Of a stretch of DNA of 64,000 nucleotides, positions 59,874 to 64,000 are shown piece after piece (positions within the stretch are counted from its first letter, which is position 1; each line of letters opens with the position of its first letter). Both the position numbers and the translations under genes were made by a program. Location: NCBI GenBank assembly GCA_002402105.1, contig NVVD01000001.1, positions 253,256 to 317,255 of the forward strand, read 5' to 3'. Source of the DNA: Candidatus Cloacimonadota bacterium (GTDB taxonomy: Bacteria > Muiribacteriota > UBA6191). The notes below the pieces were generated by a model. The model was not told the origin of the DNA. It worked only from the letters and a program-made list of their open reading frames with translations, and ran no database searches.

Positions 59874-60222
59874 AAAAAAAGAGTTTGGTCAATGGGGGGA
59901 AGATACTGCATTGCAGTATTTTATTCGTTTAGGGGCAAAGCTAATTCAAAAAAACTTTCAAAATCGTGGTGGTGAAATTGATTTGATTATTTTTTATGAA
60001 GATAATTTAATTTTTGTAGAAGTTAGAACCAGAAAAAATGAAGATTTCATGAACCCAATAGATAGTATTGATTTAAAAAAACAAAAGAAAATAAAACGAA
60101 CTGCTCAATATTATTATTCGTATAAATGGAAACAGGACAGTATTTGTCGATTTGATGTCATTTCAATAATAGGTTCAAAAGAAAATTATAAAATTGAGCA
60201 TATAGAAGATGCTTTTATTTAG
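59866..60222 (+). CDS. yraN: UPF0102 (YraN) family nuclease-like protein
   Basis: 118 residues of the restriction-endonuclease-like fold: G-Q-W-G-E-D-T-A, then the catalytic-type N-R-G-G-E-I-D-L-I and F-V-E-V-R-T-R (D...E-x-K-like, with Arg in the position usually held by Lys), and F-D-V-I-S. Function is not established for most members. It overlaps the rluB gene by 8 bp, and its stop overlaps the convergent HEAT-protein gene by 8 bp. Confidence 0.9.
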   Translation: MNEKKEFGQWGEDTALQYFIRLGAKLIQKNFQNRGGEIDLIIFYEDNLIFVEVRTRKNEDFMNPIDSIDLKKQKKIKRTAQYYYSYKWKQDSICRFDVISIIGSKENYKIEHIEDAFI

Positions 60223-62872
60223 CATTTAATTTTTTAACTAAAGTTCTAATTTTCTTTTGATATAGTTCTGAGTTATGTAATACAAATCTTTTTTCATTGG
60301 TTTCTTTTAAAGTTAGTCGTCCTAACTTTTCAAATGTTTGGTCTAATTTTCTTTTAATAATTTTTAAGTTAAGTTTTGGAGTAGCTTTGATTTTGCCTTG
60401 TACCATAGCTTTTAAATGACTTTGAATTTTTAATATTTCGTTATAAATCTTTTCTATGTTTGGGTTTTCTGGGTCATACTCTTGGCAAAGTTGATAAGAT
60501 TGTGTACCAATTTCTTTGAGAACCAGTGAAATTTGAGACGAGATGAGTTCTTTATTAGGTGTATTTAGCTTATTTGGCTCTTTTGCTTTGTTTTCTCTTT
60601 TTATTTGTTCAATTTCTGGTTTTTTCTTTTCAACTTTAGGGCTTATTTGCTTTATATCAAGACCTTTTTGTTGAGGCTTATTTATTTTTACTTGAGGAAG
60701 CCAGTCTTGATCTAAGTGAGAAAAATCTTTATCATTATAATCTTCAAATAAATTTTTAGGAGTGGATAGATTTAGCTCTTCAAAGAATAACTCAATTTTA
60801 AGAGTTTTAGAATCAGAAAAAATTTGAGTATGGGTTTCATACAAAAAGTCTAAAGATTTTTGAGTTGATGGACTTATTCTTATAACTTTTTTGATAGCTT
60901 GAACAGGAGAAATATCTATAGTAGTTTCAATAAATTCATCGTCTAAAATTATATCTTCTGCTAAAGAGTCACTTTCTGGGGGTGTTTTTTCTTCAATAAA
61001 GTCAGAGGTACTTTTTGTTTTAATAGGGCTTTCAATAAAATTAGAAGAGTTACTTTTTTCAAAGTTAGATGCATCATCATTTTTACTTTTATCAATTTCT
61101 GGGGATTGATTTTCAAAAGAGTCATCAAAGTCAGGAAACTCATCAAAATTAGCTGGAGGAGTCGCTTTATTGATGGGAAGAGCTTTTAAAGGCTCTTCTT
61201 CTTTTTGGTCTTCTTCATCACTTTCGTCAAAGTCAAATAAGTCAAAATCATCATGCAGATCCTCTTTTGGTGGTTCAATAGAATTTTCTTTAGCGACTTT
61301 GCTTTCATCTGTCTTAGTAGATTGAAAAGAGTTATCAGCTTCAATGTCTGAAAATACACCAAAATCATCATTTATAGGAGTATTTTCAGGCTCTTGTGAG
61401 AGAGCTGTTGATTCATCAACTTCAATTTTTTGCTCTATTATAAGCTCAGAAGTTTGCTTTTCGTCTAGGGTAATTGAATCTTTTTGAGGAGAGCTCTCAT
61501 CTACTGAAAATAAATCAACTTCTTGATTGCTAGAATTATTTTGGGAAGAGTTTTCATCCATTGCAAACAAATCAAATTCGTCATTAAGATCATTGCTAAG
61601 ACTTTCTTTGATAAGAGAACCTTGCTCAGTTTGTGAAGCTTGACTTTCATCAAAATCAAGAAAAGAGTCATCTTCTTGATAAGATATTTGTTCAGTGTCA
61701 ATAGAAGGATTATCCTCAATTATTACTTTTGTATCATTTAAAGAGCTTTTTTCTTCTATTGGAGTTTCAAAGTCTGATGAACTTTGCTCGACTTTATCTT
61801 GGTTTGGTTTTGGTGGAATTATAAATTCGTCTAACTCATTGTTATCAATGCTAATGAAGTCATTTTCAATATGTATGCTATCTTGATCTTGGGTCTCGAA
61901 AAAGTCATCTTGAGGTGTATTAAATTCATCAAAATCTTCAAAACTTTCATTTGATGATTTTTGCTCTATGCTTTCTAAATGTTCAAAAGGTGCTTCAACT
62001 TCAATTTTTTCTTTTGTTTCTTCTAAAACTTTAGGAGCTCCTTCTAGTTTGTTAATAGTTTCAAGAGCAGCTTCACAAATCTCTATATCTAAGTCATTAG
62101 CTAATCGTTTCATTTGAATGACTACATCAGGATGATTATAATTTTTAAGAATATCAATTGTTCTTAAGCGGATGTCTAAATAAGGGTCATGTAAGCATTT
62201 CAATAAGAGTTTTTGTAATAAAAGAGTCGGTTTGAGCTGAGAGATAGCATATACAGCTGATTCTCTCATAGAGATTTTAGTCGTTTGAAACATTGATGAC
62301 AGTGACTCTTGAACTATAGAGAAATCACTTTTTCCAATAGCTACAATAATATTAGCTCTAATTCTGTTGTGTTCTGAGTTTAAAAAAGGCTTACACTCTG
62401 ATAAAAGTTTATCAGCAGGGAAGTTTGTTCTTGATAGAGTTTCTATACATGTGGCAATAATCCTATTGCTAGAATGCATTAAAAATGGTAATAAATTGTC
62501 GTGATCTTGATAGTTACTTGGTAAATCTAAAAGTTGTTTTTCAAGTGTTAATGGGTCTTTAGAAAAAGATTCGTTAACAGTTATAAATTCATCATTATCC
62601 TCAGAAATAGCTCCAAGAATAACAGTTTCATCTACTGGAACTACTTGAAAGCTATTTTGCATATGATTTGCAGCTTTTCTAGAGAGATAAGAGATATCTG
62701 GATTATTAGATAAAACATTAGTAGAAATAATTTGTGCAAGAGATTGAATATCATTCTGATTGTATTCTAGATCAGACTTAAGGCTAGGGATTTGCATTAA
62801 AGCAAGTACCATTAGCTTTTCATTTTGCTTGTTTAGTTGGTTAATTATTTTAGTTAATTGGGCCTGAGACAT
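60215..62872 (-). CDS. HEAT-repeat protein with long acidic low-complexity middle
   Basis: 885 residues, soluble. Residues about 90-270 contain HEAT-like helical repeats (L-S-S-M-F-Q-T-T, S-A-V-Y-A-I-S-Q-L-K-P, L-L-L-K-C-L-H-D-P-Y, L-R-T-I-D-I-L-K-N-Y). Residues about 290-640 are very acidic and disordered, with about seven copies of a D-x-F-D-L-F-like motif (D-E-F-D-L-F, E-V-D-L-F, D-D-F-D-L-F-D-F-D-E). The C-terminal about 200 residues are again helical, with I-S-P-S-T-Q-K-S-L-D-F-L-Y. It may be a scaffold for protein assembly. It follows the 62877 gene closely in the same operon. Confidence 0.7.
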   Translation of the reverse strand: MSQAQLTKIINQLNKQNEKLMVLALMQIPSLKSDLEYNQNDIQSLAQIISTNVLSNNPDISYLSRKAANHMQNSFQVVPVDETVILGAISEDNDEFITVNESFSKDPLTLEKQLLDLPSNYQDHDNLLPFLMHSSNRIIATCIETLSRTNFPADKLLSECKPFLNSEHNRIRANIIVAIGKSDFSIVQESLSSMFQTTKISMRESAVYAISQLKPTLLLQKLLLKCLHDPYLDIRLRTIDILKNYNHPDVVIQMKRLANDLDIEICEAALETINKLEGAPKVLEETKEKIEVEAPFEHLESIEQKSSNESFEDFDEFNTPQDDFFETQDQDSIHIENDFISIDNNELDEFIIPPKPNQDKVEQSSSDFETPIEEKSSLNDTKVIIEDNPSIDTEQISYQEDDSFLDFDESQASQTEQGSLIKESLSNDLNDEFDLFAMDENSSQNNSSNQEVDLFSVDESSPQKDSITLDEKQTSELIIEQKIEVDESTALSQEPENTPINDDFGVFSDIEADNSFQSTKTDESKVAKENSIEPPKEDLHDDFDLFDFDESDEEDQKEEEPLKALPINKATPPANFDEFPDFDDSFENQSPEIDKSKNDDASNFEKSNSSNFIESPIKTKSTSDFIEEKTPPESDSLAEDIILDDEFIETTIDISPVQAIKKVIRISPSTQKSLDFLYETHTQIFSDSKTLKIELFFEELNLSTPKNLFEDYNDKDFSHLDQDWLPQVKINKPQQKGLDIKQISPKVEKKKPEIEQIKRENKAKEPNKLNTPNKELISSQISLVLKEIGTQSYQLCQEYDPENPNIEKIYNEILKIQSHLKAMVQGKIKATPKLNLKIIKRKLDQTFEKLGRLTLKETNEKRFVLHNSELYQKKIRTLVKKLNAK

Positions 62873-62876
62873 ATTT

Positions 62877-63716
62877 TTAAAAAGGAAACTTTTTACTTCT
62901 TTTGTTTATTTGGTTATTTTTAATTTTTTGAGCTTTTTCACAAATATCAATATCAAAGTCATTGAGGTAGATATCAATCATAGAATCAATTTGAGTACCA
63001 GTATGAAATGATAATACATCTAGTAGTAGAAGTTTAACCTCTCTGATTGGAATTTTGGTAAATATTTTTAGAATCTGAACAAGTTCTTGGGATGTTTGGA
63101 GCTTTTTGCAAATTTCAAAGAGTTTTAATTTTTTGTTAATATCAGAGTTTTGAGCTTGCTCTATAAAAAAATCAAAAAAAGCTTCTCGTCCATAGTTTTC
63201 TATGATGGTATGAAAAACTTTAATAATCATAGGGCTGGGGTTGAATAGCTCTTTGAATAAAAAGGGGATATCTTCTATTGCTGTGACTTCTAAGTAACAA
63301 TTAAAAGCAAGTGATTTAACTCTAGGGTTTGTATTGGAGAAAAAAGCTCTTAAAAGTATATTATCTACAGGGCGTATGATTTTATGTAATAAAAACAAGG
63401 CTTGGCATTTTTCTTCATCTGAGCTTTGAGTCGAGTTAAAAATTTTGATGGTAAAATCTCTAGCAGACTTTTGGTCGGCTGAAATCCATCTTGGATATAA
63501 AAATTCTAGATGTTTTTGAACTCTGAGTATGAAAGAAAATATTTTTTGATCTTTATTGAGGTGTTTAGATAATTCGTGTAGAAATTTATAATTAAGATGA
63601 GAGTCTTCAATCCATTTTTTTTGTAGTTTTAAACATTTAAGAAGAATCAATAAAATTTCTTCATTATCATTTGCATTTTGTAAATCATAAATAATATTTT
63701 CAAAATATAGTTTCAT
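62877..63716 (-). CDS. HEAT-like helical repeat protein
   Basis: 279 residues, almost entirely alpha-helical, with repeated helix-turn-helix units (L-L-I-L-L-K-C-L-K-L-Q-K-K, C-Q-A-L-F-L-L-H-K-I, P-R-V-K-S-L-A-F-N-C-Y-L-E-V-T, V-K-L-L-L-L-D-V-L-S-F-H). Like the next gene's N-terminal part it looks like a HEAT/ARM superhelix. No catalytic residues. It sits 4 nt upstream of the acidic HEAT protein gene. Confidence 0.65.
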   Translation of the reverse strand: MKLYFENIIYDLQNANDNEEILLILLKCLKLQKKWIEDSHLNYKFLHELSKHLNKDQKIFSFILRVQKHLEFLYPRWISADQKSARDFTIKIFNSTQSSDEEKCQALFLLHKIIRPVDNILLRAFFSNTNPRVKSLAFNCYLEVTAIEDIPFLFKELFNPSPMIIKVFHTIIENYGREAFFDFFIEQAQNSDINKKLKLFEICKKLQTSQELVQILKIFTKIPIREVKLLLLDVLSFHTGTQIDSMIDIYLNDFDIDICEKAQKIKNNQINKRSKKFPF

Positions 63717-63725
63717 ATTTAACTT

Positions 63726-64000
63726 TTATTGTTGTTCAAACAATTGTTTACATTTCTGAAAATGTGGGTTTAAATCAATATGATCAAATAAAGATTGTGA
63801 GAATAGTTCGTAAGAGAGTTCACCAAGGTCAACAAAAGCATCATCTAGTTTGTATTGTAATTGTTGAAGAGCTATTTCTTCATTGAAGTTTCCTCCAAGA
63901 GCTTTCTTGAGTGAAAAGACGAAATTTTTGTTTCCGAATTGGATAGACTTTTCTTCGAGTTGAGTGATGATTTTATTAATTTGATAAATATTTGTTAGTA
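63726..64000 (-). CDS. C-terminal part of a helical protein (start outside the window)
   Basis: The last 91 codons of a minus-strand gene, stop at 63726-63728. The visible part is protein-like and alpha-helical (I-I-T-Q-L-E-E-K-S-I-Q-F-G-N, F-S-L-K-K-A-L-G-G-N-F, L-Q-Q-L-Q-Y-K-L-D-D-A-F) and ends C-K-Q-L-F-E-Q-Q. It is the upstream member of the HEAT operon, 9 nt from the next start. No family is recognised. Confidence 0.7.
   Translation of the reverse strand, partial: LTNIYQINKIITQLEEKSIQFGNKNFVFSLKKALGGNFNEEIALQQLQYKLDDAFVDLGELSYELFSQSLFDHIDLNPHFQKCKQLFEQQ

Noticed and set aside
60215-62872. Separate small genes in other frames of the acidic region
   Set aside because: The alternative frames are Leu/Lys-rich shadows caused by the biased codons of the acidic stretch.

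Overview
This is an AT-rich (roughly 30% G+C by eye), gene-dense bacterial chromosome segment with no rRNA, plasmid or complete prophage. Cell-envelope clues (type IV prepilin-like proteins, c-type cytochrome, periplasmic solute-binding proteins held by N-terminal membrane anchors, MurA, MBOAT/SGNH exopolysaccharide acetylation) suggest a diderm. A complete O2-dependent homogentisate pathway suggests aerobic metabolism. I cannot place the organism in a phylum from sequence alone; it is not an obvious relative of a model organism.

Layout. 1-1748: a minus-strand SGNH/MBOAT O-acylation pair. 1749-2634: decayed gene remnants, two poly-G tracts, a tRNA-Leu and half of a second tRNA-Leu. 2650-8957: first peptide ABC transporter operon (binding protein, two permeases, two ATPases). 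8958-9895: a small accessory island with a 100-nt hairpin element and an RHH/RelE toxin-antitoxin module between near-duplicate terminators. 9894-11705: DUF2723-type membrane protein. 11867-19881: second, diverged copy of the peptide ABC operon, ending in murA. 19888-21291: membrane glycosyltransferase-like protein. 21547-21729: two tRNA-Ser genes. 21810-30759: an exonuclease with a degenerate UvrC-like half, a degenerate GspE-like ATPase, tsaE, polA, a multi-heme cytochrome and a receiver-histidine kinase. 30915-35038: unknown secreted or envelope proteins. 35179-36633: pyruvate kinase.

36634-39559 is a second accessory island. It starts with another copy of the 100-nt hairpin element and carries five small proteins resembling orphan toxin-immunity proteins and a fragment of an XRE regulator. 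39560-44939: rpmE, a pseudopilin operon, alaS-ruvX. 45186-47004: an ECF-type sigma factor with a zinc-finger/FecR membrane protein. 47185-51124: hmgA-hppD-fahA-maiA, converting 4-hydroxyphenylpyruvate to fumarate and acetoacetate, followed by serS. 52462-59148: a protein with a 45-bp minisatellite, a single-domain response regulator, and two large membrane proteins with a periplasmic C39-peptidase-like domain and TPRs. 59172-64000: rluB-like gene, UPF0102 gene, and a minus-strand HEAT-repeat operon.

The strongest candidates for something undescribed are: (1) the 100-nt hairpin element, two copies that align without gaps and keep pairing through compensatory changes, each directly after a housekeeping gene at the edge of an accessory island; (2) the paired C39-like membrane proteins, one with a plausible catalytic triad and one without; (3) an OppB-type permease with a roughly 140-residue inserted domain; and (4) an acidic HEAT protein with repeated D-x-F-D-L-F-like motifs.
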